A DNA stretch of 36,630 bases from positions 1 through 36,630 of the forward strand of contig NZ_JAMXEX010000026.1 of NCBI RefSeq assembly GCF_025370775.1, written 5' to 3'. This document shows positions 1 through 9,138 of this stretch, piece after piece (the stretch's first letter is position 1; each line of letters starts with the position of its first letter). The position numbers and the translations under genes are program-made. Origin of the DNA: Ancylothrix sp. D3o. Its GTDB lineage: Bacteria; Cyanobacteriota; Cyanobacteriia; Cyanobacteriales; Oscillatoriaceae. The notes under the pieces were generated by a model. The model did no database searches and was not told the origin of the DNA. It saw only the letters and a list, made by a program, of their open reading frames with translations.

Positions 1-3000
1 AATACTGCTGATACAATACCCCCCACTCTCCAAGCAGCTTTAGCTAATGATACAGGAGAAAATAATACAGATAAAATAACCTTTGACCCTACAATTTCAG
101 GAATTGTTACAGATAGTAGTAAGATATTCAGCCTGCGGGCAAGATTTAATAACACATCAGTTGGTACTTATACTGATATTGTAAGTTTAATTAATCCAGA
201 TGGGACATTTTCATTAAACCGGCAACAACTAGAAACAATTTATGGTCAAGCTTTACCAGAGGGAGAGCATACTCTGCATCTGCAAGCAATTGATAAATAT
301 GGAGCAGTTTCTAATACATTCACTCTGGCTTTTACTTTAGAACCTGAAGTTATACCCGTTACAGATATTGGGGGTATTTATCAATTTAATGGTCAAGTTA
401 TTAATGGTACACTCAGACCAAGACAAAGCCAACAATTTACATTTAATCTCAGAAACTCGGAAATTACTTCAACTGCCAGTGATACTGTATTAATCAGTAT
501 GTCAGTAGCCGCTCTGAGTGGTAGTAATTTCCAGCCTGCTGTGCCGACAATACCAGGATTAACGCCTTTAGTTAGCCAAAATAATACTAATAATTCCTAC
601 GCACTTTTTGCTTTTAATACAGCAGGACAAAATACAATTAATTTAACCGGTCTCAATAGTACAGACGTTCTGGCAGAACGTCTCTACAATGGGCAATATG
701 GTTTGCAATTAACAGTGGCCGGTGATATCAACCTGGATGAAAAAGTGGATGCAACAGATGCACAGTTGTTAAACCAAAGTTTAGGAATTACATCAAATAA
801 TACTGGATATTCTCTAAATTTAGATATAAACCGGGATGGAGTAATTAATAATAGTGATCTGGAACTGTTGAATCAAAATCTAGGATTTGTTGCTAATACA
901 CCGGCAGTTATTACACCGTCAAATATTCTGACTCATCAAGAATTAGAAACAACTATTGATTTAGGTAAGTTTGTGAGTGATGCTGATAATGATGCACTAG
1001 CTTACAGTATTAGTAATCCAGTTAACGGGACATTAGAAACACTTAATAATGGTCAAACAGTTGTATTTAAACCGGCCTCAAATTTTGCAGGAGTGGGGAG
1101 TTTTGAAATCTCAGTAGATGATGGGTATTATAAAGCTTCTGAGACAATAAATATTAATGTATCAGATGCGCCTCTGATAAATTTAGAAATTATTAAAAGT
1201 AAGAAACAGCTAAATGTGGGAGAAACAATTTCTTTAGAAGTTCAAGGAGATTTTGCTGATGCAGAAGATGTGGTTTTACCAGATTCTTATTTAACTTATG
1301 CCACAGAAAATGCACAAATAGCCCAAATCTCAGCAAGTGGAGATGTTACAGCATCTTCCGAGGGAACGACGGTTTTAAGTGTGAAGCGTAATAATATTTC
1401 GGCGGTAACAGCAATTCGTGCTGGGGAAATACCTATCCCTAAAAATGATAGTGAATTTAACCAAGCTTTAGCAGAAATGAACGGATTAGATGCTTATCCA
1501 GATGCCGTAACTCTGACAGTGGGAGGGAAACGGCAACTGTTAGTAGGAGTCAACGATGTTGTAGAAACACCAGATTTAAAAACAGCATCTTCTGGAACGC
1601 GGTATTTTGTAAGTGACTCGAATATATTAAGCGTGACTGCGGATGGGGAAGTTACAGGTTTAAAAGAAGGATTTGCCACTGTTACAATCATAAATGGTGT
1701 AGCTGATGAAGTGATGCCGATAAGAGTACAAATACCTCAAAATAATCAAACAATAATTAATGCTAATGGCGGTGGTGTACGCTCAGATGATGGTGCAATG
1801 GTAATGGTAGCACCTGGTTCTTTAAATGAAGATACACCAGTTAGTATTCAACAACTAAGCGAACAACAATTGTCATTAGCGGTGCCTGATAACTTTTCGT
1901 TTGCCGGCGCTTTTCAACTAGAATTAGGATCTGAGCCATTAGATGTGCCAGTGCAATTAGCAATTCCTGCACCACAAAATGTAGCTGCCGGTACTGAAGT
2001 TTTCTTCATGCGGAAAGTCTCGCTACCAGACGAAACTGGCACCATGAAGACGATGTGGTTGGTAGAAGAATCGGGGATAGTTGGAAATGATGGAATGATA
2101 CGCACTTCATCGCCACCTTGGCAAGGTGCTTCTATATCTGGGGAATACACGATAGCCATTCCTAAATTTGAGTATTCTGTAGAGCGTTTGCAATTTGCAA
2201 TTGCTGCTGATGCAGCGGCAGCTATTTTAATAGTATCTGGGTTCGCTATTGCTGCTTTTGGGCCTAAACAGCTTGGTCTTTTTGGGGTGGGGGTAGCAGC
2301 AGTAGGGGGTGCGTTGTATGCAACAGTTCCCTTATTATTAGATGCCGCAGAAAGATCCGTAACAGTATTAACAATTCCCAAAGTAGGACTACCCTATAAA
2401 ACAGAAAGTGGAGTCGCCATAAACCCCGGTCAAATTTCTACACTTAGCGCATCTATTCCTTCTCCTCCTTTGACTCCAACTGCTCCTAATCTCAATCAAA
2501 TTGAGGTAATGATTCCACCGCCTAGCGCAGAAAATCCACAAACTGTAACGGGGCGAGTTATATACTTGAGCGGAGATAATTTTGGTTCAAATATCAATGA
2601 TTTTAAAGCAAATTTCCACTTTGGCGGAAGAATTTACCCCGGTACAATTTTACCAGAATCTCCGGGGTTGACAGAATTGGAGAAAGGAAAAATTGCCGTT
2701 GTTACCGACTTTGTACCTTATAGAGAGGCTGAAATTTCAGTTTCTCGAAAGTTCCAGTCCATTATTGGGACAGTCGAGGAAGAGGAAAGCCAGAAAGCTA
2801 AAATTCCTGTTGATATCTGTGTTGAAGTAGCAGTAGTTCCTCAGCCATTTAGAGATCAAGTGAGCATATTAAATGCTCTCAACCCTCGCACGGTAGTTGA
2901 ACAAACTAGCAGTCGGGATTTACTGATAGGTTCTATAGGAGTAGGTACTCCTGATCAACGAGATATTCCTCGGTATGCGGCTGTCACAAGTAATGCCTCT

Positions 3001-6000
3001 CGCGCTTATGTGGCGTTGCAAAGCTCTGGTCGAATTGCTGTGGTGGATGTGATGGGATTAAAGCAGTTAAATAGTAATTCCGAATTAGGGGTTACAAATT
3101 TGATTAATTTGCCAACGGGTGCTAGGCCGTCTTCTATTGTTATAGATTATAGGGATCAGTATGCTTATGTTGCTGAAAGACAGCGTGGGGCAGTTTATGT
3201 GCTTGATATAAATCCTTTTTCACCTAACTATAATAAGTGTATTGGGACGATTGTTTTTAACAATGCAAACAATGGCATCAGCCAAATGGCGATTAGCGGT
3301 GATGGGAAGCGGTTATTTGCAACGACATCTGATAGTAGCACCTCTGGTATTGGTCAAATTTTGGTAATTAATATTGACCCCCAGGATCGGCCTGTAGCTA
3401 ATGGTAATAATGAACGTAATTGGCACAAAGAAATTGGGAGAATTGTTGTGGGTGCTGGTTTGGAAGGAATCTCTGCTACTCCTGATCCATTTAAAATGGT
3501 TTTTACCAATCGTTTTGATGAATCGAAAGGTTATGGAGTTTTGACGATTACGAATAATGATCCTAAAAGTTTTGCTGCAACTGTCAATTATGCTGGGATG
3601 AATTTAGGCTTTGCTACTGATTATTTTGATGTGAATGAGGCTGTTGCTGTAACGGTGATGCGGGATGCTTTAACGGGCAAAGATTATGCGTTTGTTGCTG
3701 CTCGTAATGGGCGTGGGTTTGCAAGCGGAATGGAGAGTATTGATGGAGTTAGAGCCGGCTCTAATATTGGTATCATTGAAGATGCTTTGGGGTCAAATCC
3801 TCGTTTAGTGGCAGCTACACGACCAATTCCTAATGGATTAACAAGTGGGTTAGCTATTTCAAGTGATGGAAGGTATTTAACGGCTGCTTATCCGGGGATA
3901 GAAAGTAGTTTGATGTTTGATATTAAGGAAGTTTTGAAAACTGTCCAAAATCCCACTGGCGATTTAACGACTACTCCCATTGATGATCTTAATCCGGCGA
4001 TTAGTATAGCGGCGGATTTTAAGGATATAGGAAATCCCCTAAATTCTTTGCTAAATAAAATTCCTTTTGGAGTGCCGACTGTTTCAAATACGCCGCCTTT
4101 GACAACGGGGGGAAGTCCTTTTAGTGTGGCTATGGCTTCGGTAAGAAATCCGGTGAATTTGTTGCCGGTTGATGTTAGTGGCGACCCGCTTAAGCCAAGG
4201 TTTACATGGAATTTTGAGGGGAAAAAGGAGGGTGAATTGCCGGAAGCTGGGATGTGTATTGATCCGCTCAAAGATGAAGAAATTGAGGAAGTTAATTTGT
4301 ATGTGAGTGTTTTTGATAAAGATAATGGTTTGTTGCCGGAAAGATGGACTCCTACTGATGGAATAGAGCGGGTTGATTATAATCCTAATCGTGTATTGAC
4401 GGCTAGATGGAAGGGGGGTGTTTGGAGTTGGAATGGTGGTAGTAAGGAAGGGTCAAAGTATGAATTTAGTCTTCCAGATGACCGGATGTTAACGGCGGGA
4501 CAGACTTACCATTGGGCTGTGAAGGTTAAGCTTAAAAATCAGCCGGCGACCTATATTTTTGAGGATGAAGAATATAATGTGCCATTACCAGAATCTACTA
4601 ATCCTAATACTTTTAGTAGCGTCACAGTTTTAAGTCGGGGTTTAGAACCCGGCAATACTGAAAATAGCCAATTAATCAATAAAAAACTCAAGACAATAGT
4701 AGACCATATTCAAAAACTTGGTGGGAATGTTCTGGAATATAAGCCGGCAATTGGTACATGGCAACCTGTTAGTTATAACGGCAATAGTTCGATACCTAAT
4801 TTTGCAAATCTGAACTATGGAAAACCGCTAGTGTTGTTAGCTGATTGGCTGCAAGGAATTGATCCTAGCAATCTCTATAATGGTGGTTTTGCCGAAGCAG
4901 CAGCAGATTCGTTATTTGCTGGGTTGGTGCAATTGGATCAACAGCACGGTGGTTCAGTCGGAATGGATGGTCGTCTTTATGATGAAAACGGAAATCTTAT
5001 TCGTACTCAAGGCGCTATTTTTAATTCACCCCTGCATTTTATTGGTTTTGGTCAAGGTGCCGTTGTCAATACTGAAATTGTACAGCGTTTAGGGACGTTT
5101 TTCCCAAATGCTGGGGGCTTTTATCCCTCCCAACGTGACCTCCAAATGACAACAATAGACCCCCATGATTACGATGACGTTAATTCTCCAGCGGGCGTGT
5201 TTCGGAATATTTACGATCCCGAAATAAAAGTCTGGAATAATGTTACTTATGCTGACAATTACTACCAATTAACCGGCAGTGATGATATGCTCAAGGGAGA
5301 AGAGATTTTAAGTGCTGATTGGAATGTAGACCTCAGCAACCGGGCTGGTTTTGATCAAGATATAGAGACTGGTGCGCCCCATAGAAGTTCTTTATCGTGG
5401 TATGCCGGTACTAATAATCTCAACCAGAATGAAGATGTATATCGCCGAAAAGGAGATTTAACAGATAATCAACTTCCTTCCTACACTCCAGACCATACGA
5501 ATGCTGATTTTAATCACGGTGATGATAACGCTTCTTGGGAAGGAATTGGTAGCGGTTGGTTTTATTCAGTTTTGGCCGGTGGTGATGAATTACGTCCCTA
5601 CAATTTGGATGGATATAAATTTAGCAAAGATGAGATTATTGAATTTAGCTATCCCCGCGATGGGTGGAAAGACTATTTAGAAGATAAGCGAATATCAGTC
5701 AATCAAGATAACACTCCAATACCGGCAATGCGAGGAGATTTTTCGGTTCCCACAATTTTTAATGGCAATTTTGATGCAATTGTTTACCAGTATAGCAGCC
5801 AAAATATTCCCAGTTGGTACATTGATAGGCCAAATAACCCACTTAAACAAAGCGCTTTAATTGATGTTAAAGATATTCCGGGGTCTACCCCCTACTCAAA
5901 TGCTGCTCCCAACTATGCTTTACAACTGGGAGGATCTAACCCAACCCAAGCTACTCGTGATTGGTTTGTTATTCCTGAGTGGGGTAATTTACGGTTCGAT

Positions 6001-7308
6001 GTTTTTGCTCCCGTTCAGAGTGGAGAACTGAATGTAAAGCTGGAAACGATAGACGGACAAAGCAAAAACGTAACTATCAATCTGGCACAGGATGCAAACT
6101 TTTTGATTGACAGCACTAACAATCAAATTCAGAATATTAAGGATATCTACTCGGATATCGAAAATAAGATTGGGTTTGGAAGAAGAGGATTTGAAACATT
6201 CCAACTTAAGTTAAACCTCACTGATTCAGAAATCGCAGAGTTTCTAGGTAAGCCAGCAAAAATAACCTTTTCTTTAGACGGTGGCGGTTCCGCTTACATA
6301 GATAATGTTTTCTTCAAGAGCGACCATCTCAAATTTGGCAATCCCACTGAAGCTAGATGGAATCCTAGCAACAGTACATATCAAAACAACTTGCTGCTTG
6401 AAAAGCCACAGTACGCAGTGTCTTACAATGCTGATACCAAAATTGCCAACTGGGTTGGTTGGAAAGTAGACAAAATATGGGCGACAAGACCAGATACACA
6501 ACTAGGAGAATTACCCAATGGGTTAATACAAAGACCTGAATTTATAACCGATCCAGATTTATTGGCTAGTGGCTTGTTTACCTATGATGGAAATATCTTT
6601 ACTCGTTTGGGAATGGATCGAGGTCATTTGTCTCCTGACAGAGATAGAGTGAGACATCCCAAAGACCAGTTAGCAACCTACTTAACAACTAATTTGATTG
6701 CCCAGTCAATGGATAATAATCGAATTTTTATCCCTGGAGGAAACAATTTAGGAGATGCTTCTGCTTGGTTCAATATAGAAAATAAAGTAGTAGCTCCCAG
6801 GGTTACTCAGGGACAACAGCTTTACATTTTCGCTGGAGCTATTGGTGACGATCCAAATCCTCAAAAGAAAACGAATGTTCCAGAGTTGCTTGATGACATT
6901 TTCAATGGCGAGTATATCAATCAGGGAAATACAAACCCTAGCAGTTTATCAACCAGAGAAATTCACATCCCTAGATGGACGTGGAAAACAATTATGGCTG
7001 TGGAACAACTAGGATTTGATGTTACTTCGTCAAGCATAGAAACTTTCGCATATATGACGCCCAACATAGCAGAACCAGATTGGAATAATGTATCCTCAGA
7101 TGGGATTGCAAATCCGCTTAATAATGATGTGTTTTCTCCCTTTTTGGACAGCGTTCGCAGTAACATAACTAATGCAACGGCTTGGAGGAACCCAGATACT
7201 TGGAGAGTTACTCTTCCAGAACTCACAAAGATTCTAAACGAAAGGAACAGGTATCGTAATTATGCGTTTAATTTTGATTTTCTGTCAAATTTGCCAGAAA
7301 ACATTTAG
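1..7308 (+). CDS. Giant multidomain exported-type protein with C-terminal DRGH nuclease domain (5' end outside window)
   Basis: Frame 1 is open from base 1 to the TAG at 7306, so 2435 residues are visible; the ATG at 499 is internal because the preceding 166 codons are open and read as an Ig-like fold. Numbering from base 1, domains in order: Ig-like (about 1-120); dockerin-like pair of EF-hand loops (240-297, DINLDEKVD and DINRDGVIN); cadherin-like (303-390); two BIG2-like (393-475, 501-578); ZU5-like (581-720); hydrophobic Ala/Gly-rich stretch (731-784); IPT-like (837-910); YVTN-type beta-propeller (about 988-1300); Ig/FN3-like (about 1395-1520); alpha/beta-hydrolase-like (1541-1720) whose elbow reads GFGQG, with Gly1684 in place of the Ser; a region shared with the downstream pseudogene (1747-2018); and an NUC1 nuclease (about 2134-2434) with DRGH at 2206-2209 and a downstream Asn/Trp/Glu segment as in NucA. 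DRGH nucleases cut DNA and RNA nonspecifically; surface or secreted location is inferred from the domains. The signal peptide is not in view. Confidence 0.9.
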   Translation, partial: NTADTIPPTLQAALANDTGENNTDKITFDPTISGIVTDSSKIFSLRARFNNTSVGTYTDIVSLINPDGTFSLNRQQLETIYGQALPEGEHTLHLQAIDKYGAVSNTFTLAFTLEPEVIPVTDIGGIYQFNGQVINGTLRPRQSQQFTFNLRNSEITSTASDTVLISMSVAALSGSNFQPAVPTIPGLTPLVSQNNTNNSYALFAFNTAGQNTINLTGLNSTDVLAERLYNGQYGLQLTVAGDINLDEKVDATDAQLLNQSLGITSNNTGYSLNLDINRDGVINNSDLELLNQNLGFVANTPAVITPSNILTHQELETTIDLGKFVSDADNDALAYSISNPVNGTLETLNNGQTVVFKPASNFAGVGSFEISVDDGYYKASETININVSDAPLINLEIIKSKKQLNVGETISLEVQGDFADAEDVVLPDSYLTYATENAQIAQISASGDVTASSEGTTVLSVKRNNISAVTAIRAGEIPIPKNDSEFNQALAEMNGLDAYPDAVTLTVGGKRQLLVGVNDVVETPDLKTASSGTRYFVSDSNILSVTADGEVTGLKEGFATVTIINGVADEVMPIRVQIPQNNQTIINANGGGVRSDDGAMVMVAPGSLNEDTPVSIQQLSEQQLSLAVPDNFSFAGAFQLELGSEPLDVPVQLAIPAPQNVAAGTEVFFMRKVSLPDETGTMKTMWLVEESGIVGNDGMIRTSSPPWQGASISGEYTIAIPKFEYSVERLQFAIAADAAAAILIVSGFAIAAFGPKQLGLFGVGVAAVGGALYATVPLLLDAAERSVTVLTIPKVGLPYKTESGVAINPGQISTLSASIPSPPLTPTAPNLNQIEVMIPPPSAENPQTVTGRVIYLSGDNFGSNINDFKANFHFGGRIYPGTILPESPGLTELEKGKIAVVTDFVPYREAEISVSRKFQSIIGTVEEEESQKAKIPVDICVEVAVVPQPFRDQVSILNALNPRTVVEQTSSRDLLIGSIGVGTPDQRDIPRYAAVTSNASRAYVALQSSGRIAVVDVMGLKQLNSNSELGVTNLINLPTGARPSSIVIDYRDQYAYVAERQRGAVYVLDINPFSPNYNKCIGTIVFNNANNGISQMAISGDGKRLFATTSDSSTSGIGQILVINIDPQDRPVANGNNERNWHKEIGRIVVGAGLEGISATPDPFKMVFTNRFDESKGYGVLTITNNDPKSFAATVNYAGMNLGFATDYFDVNEAVAVTVMRDALTGKDYAFVAARNGRGFASGMESIDGVRAGSNIGIIEDALGSNPRLVAATRPIPNGLTSGLAISSDGRYLTAAYPGIESSLMFDIKEVLKTVQNPTGDLTTTPIDDLNPAISIAADFKDIGNPLNSLLNKIPFGVPTVSNTPPLTTGGSPFSVAMASVRNPVNLLPVDVSGDPLKPRFTWNFEGKKEGELPEAGMCIDPLKDEEIEEVNLYVSVFDKDNGLLPERWTPTDGIERVDYNPNRVLTARWKGGVWSWNGGSKEGSKYEFSLPDDRMLTAGQTYHWAVKVKLKNQPATYIFEDEEYNVPLPESTNPNTFSSVTVLSRGLEPGNTENSQLINKKLKTIVDHIQKLGGNVLEYKPAIGTWQPVSYNGNSSIPNFANLNYGKPLVLLADWLQGIDPSNLYNGGFAEAAADSLFAGLVQLDQQHGGSVGMDGRLYDENGNLIRTQGAIFNSPLHFIGFGQGAVVNTEIVQRLGTFFPNAGGFYPSQRDLQMTTIDPHDYDDVNSPAGVFRNIYDPEIKVWNNVTYADNYYQLTGSDDMLKGEEILSADWNVDLSNRAGFDQDIETGAPHRSSLSWYAGTNNLNQNEDVYRRKGDLTDNQLPSYTPDHTNADFNHGDDNASWEGIGSGWFYSVLAGGDELRPYNLDGYKFSKDEIIEFSYPRDGWKDYLEDKRISVNQDNTPIPAMRGDFSVPTIFNGNFDAIVYQYSSQNIPSWYIDRPNNPLKQSALIDVKDIPGSTPYSNAAPNYALQLGGSNPTQATRDWFVIPEWGNLRFDVFAPVQSGELNVKLETIDGQSKNVTINLAQDANFLIDSTNNQIQNIKDIYSDIENKIGFGRRGFETFQLKLNLTDSEIAEFLGKPAKITFSLDGGGSAYIDNVFFKSDHLKFGNPTEARWNPSNSTYQNNLLLEKPQYAVSYNADTKIANWVGWKVDKIWATRPDTQLGELPNGLIQRPEFITDPDLLASGLFTYDGNIFTRLGMDRGHLSPDRDRVRHPKDQLATYLTTNLIAQSMDNNRIFIPGGNNLGDASAWFNIENKVVAPRVTQGQQLYIFAGAIGDDPNPQKKTNVPELLDDIFNGEYINQGNTNPSSLSTREIHIPRWTWKTIMAVEQLGFDVTSSSIETFAYMTPNIAEPDWNNVSSDGIANPLNNDVFSPFLDSVRSNITNATAWRNPDTWRVTLPELTKILNERNRYRNYAFNFDFLSNLPENI

Positions 7309-7324
7309 GTTGCTTTGAACAATC

Positions 7325-7348
7325 AAGGTAGATATTATCTTCTACCTT
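7325..7348 (+). terminator. Hairpin after the giant gene, possible terminator
   Basis: AAGGTAGA and TCTACCTT form an 8-bp perfect stem with an 8-base loop, 17 bases after the stop codon of the giant gene. It lies in the convergent gap before the minus-strand pentapeptide gene. No T-run follows, so an intrinsic terminator is possible but not certain. Confidence 0.4.
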
Positions 7349-7447
7349 AGTTCTAGGCTTCTTTCTAGCCGAGATAATTTTCCTTACACTTTTTGGATAA
7401 TGCTACTAAAAAAAATGTGCGATATCTCTTGTTGGTTTAGGAAAACA

Positions 7448-7885
7448 TTATATAGTGTAATTATGACCAGGGATGAAAACTCCGTCCCACCGAATAACAT
7501 CCCAGAATTCGCAAGGCTCTTCGCAAGAGCCATCTAATTTAGCACCTTGAAGGTTTACTCTAATAAAATGGGTCCAAGTCAAGTTGCATCCATTCGTATT
7601 AGCCCCGCTTAGATTGCAGTCAAAAAACCTCGTGCTTTCCAAATCACAAAACGAAAATTTGGCATCTGTGAAGTTACAGTACCAAAAGCGAGCCGCTCGC
7701 AACTTACATTGATTCCAGTTGATCCCGCTCAAATTGACATAGTTAAATTGAGCGCCCCTCAAATCAATATTTTGCAGTTCAACTCCGCTCAAGTTAGCAT
7801 ACTCTAAAATGATGTTTTGAAAATCTCGCTCACCAGCCGCATATCGTCTAAGTAATTCTTCTGTTGTAATTCTTTCTTTGTCCAT
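7448..7885 (-). CDS. Pentapeptide-repeat protein, 145 aa
   Basis: The N-terminus (TEELLRRYAAGERDF) is the usual lead-in of cyanobacterial pentapeptide-repeat proteins. From about residue 25 the chain follows the A(D/N)LXX rhythm (LSGVELQNIDLRGAQFNYVN), with repeats to about residue 118, then a short C-terminal tail containing WDG. Such repeats fold as a right-handed quadrilateral beta-helix; some characterised members (MfpA, Qnr) mimic DNA, but most have no known function. No signal peptide or membrane segment is seen, so a cytoplasmic location is inferred. The gene is convergent with the giant nuclease gene, 139 bases away, and a related pentapeptide gene lies in the same position behind a degraded nuclease tail. 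That suggests, without proof, a protective partner. Many repeats are imperfect (WYCNF, FFDCN), so this copy is diverged. Confidence 0.85.
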   Translation of the reverse strand: MDKERITTEELLRRYAAGERDFQNIILEYANLSGVELQNIDLRGAQFNYVNLSGINWNQCKLRAARFWYCNFTDAKFSFCDLESTRFFDCNLSGANTNGCNLTWTHFIRVNLQGAKLDGSCEEPCEFWDVIRWDGVFIPGHNYTI

Positions 7886-7976
7886 AACTCGACTGCTGTA
7901 TCTCTTTACACAATCAACAATAGCACTTTTTTGAATACTCTATATTCTGCCGCATCACTCATGCACCGGCATCTGA

Positions 7977-8218
7977 GTAATCAACTTTGCGAGTGGCTCT
8001 CCCAGAACTTACAAAGATTCTTAAAAAACGCAACCGAGTTAGGTAACGATGCAAGAAGTGGGTATCAAGCGCAATCGATCCCAAACCTGGAAAACTTACT
8101 TAATGGAGATCTGCCAGATATATCTCCCCAGTACCAATTTTTATCTAACGTGCCAGAGTCTTTAGACAAACAATCGATTAAGAATACATCTCTTGTGCGC
8201 TTTCGCGATCCCTTTTGA
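7977..8218 (+). pseudogene. Degraded C-terminal tail of a paralogue of the giant nuclease protein
   Basis: Codons from 7983 read TLRVALPELTKILKKRNRVR and then stop at TAA 8040. This matches the intact gene's tail (RVTLPELTKILNERNRYRN). Aligning the DNA puts one extra base near 8035; after that shift the other frame continues to TGA 8218 and carries FLSNVPES, matching FLSNLPEN at the intact C-terminus, followed by about 19 further residues. A short remnant with a +1 frameshift is therefore the best reading. The ORF that can be drawn at 7931-8218 joins the two frames only artificially and is unlikely to be expressed. I cannot recognise the DRGH core in this fragment. Confidence 0.75.
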
Positions 8219-8268
8219 AAAAGATTGGGGATACAGGCATCGTCTGTATCCGGCGAAAATTTCGGCGG

Positions 8269-9030
8269 TTATTGACTAGGTTGAAGTGAACAGTAACTCA
8301 CCCACTTGCCGTTCGGGTGAATAGAATCCTTCATATAACACTCAGGAGCTAGAATTCCCATACGGTTTACCCCCGCCAAATTGCACCGAAGAAATGTCAC
8401 TTCCAAGATTCTAGCTTTCCTAAAACTAACCTTAGTAAAATCGCAATCGACAAACATACATTGTTGCATCTGCGCTCGATTCCAGTTAACTTTGCTAAAA
8501 TTACACCTTTCTCTAGGAGAACAAAAGCTACAGCTAGCTTCCCTCATATCAGCCCCACTGAAGTCAACATCAATACACTCATCAGTAGATAGATGGGCAC
8601 CCCTAAGCTTGGCCCGTTGTAGAACTGCTCCATTTAAGTAAGCACCGCCCAAGTTCGCCCACTCTAAAACTGCTTTACTCAAATTAGTTTCACGCAAACG
8701 AGCCCAGCAAAGCACAGCCTCTCTAAGATTGGCTCCACTCAGTAAAGCTTCGTTAAGCCGAGCGCCATGTAAGTTAGCTCCTGCTAAATTGGCTCCGCTG
8801 AGATTGGCTCCCATCAAATCAACTTTTTGGAGATTAGCTCCTTCGAGATTGGCCCCACTCAAGTTGATGCCACGCAAAATAGCTCCATCGGGCCAAGAAT
8901 CTTCTCTGATTTGATATCGTCCGATTAATTCGTCATCATAAGTTTTGATCAGCACTATTCCACTGAGGTCAACGCCCGCAAAATCTCTTTCTCCAGTAGC
9001 GTATTTTCTCAGTAATTCTTCAGCATCCAT
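8269..9030 (-). CDS. Pentapeptide-repeat protein, 253 aa
   Basis: The N-terminus (MDAEELLRKYATGERDF) closely matches the neighbouring 145-residue pentapeptide protein. Residues about 50-150 are near-perfect pentapeptide repeats (LSGANLEGANLQKVDLMGAN) and 155-225 are more irregular, with unusually many cysteines. A short tail with PNGKW replaces the common PDG ending. Some 30 pentapeptides would give a beta-helix of about seven coils. No export signal is visible. The gene starts at ATG 9030 and ends 50 bases from the degraded nuclease tail, convergent with it, repeating the arrangement seen behind the intact nuclease gene. Function is unknown; DNA mimicry or immunity against the nuclease is a hypothesis from context only. 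Confidence 0.9.
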   Translation of the reverse strand: MDAEELLRKYATGERDFAGVDLSGIVLIKTYDDELIGRYQIREDSWPDGAILRGINLSGANLEGANLQKVDLMGANLSGANLAGANLHGARLNEALLSGANLREAVLCWARLRETNLSKAVLEWANLGGAYLNGAVLQRAKLRGAHLSTDECIDVDFSGADMREASCSFCSPRERCNFSKVNWNRAQMQQCMFVDCDFTKVSFRKARILEVTFLRCNLAGVNRMGILAPECYMKDSIHPNGKWVSYCSLQPSQ

Positions 9031-9138
9031 AATTTTCTACCAAATTAATTATTTTATTCTCTATAATACCGTCTTTATCTAAAGGAGGCCAATAGATAAA
9101 AAGATGGATAGGTCAAAGCTAAAACGACACACCAAATT

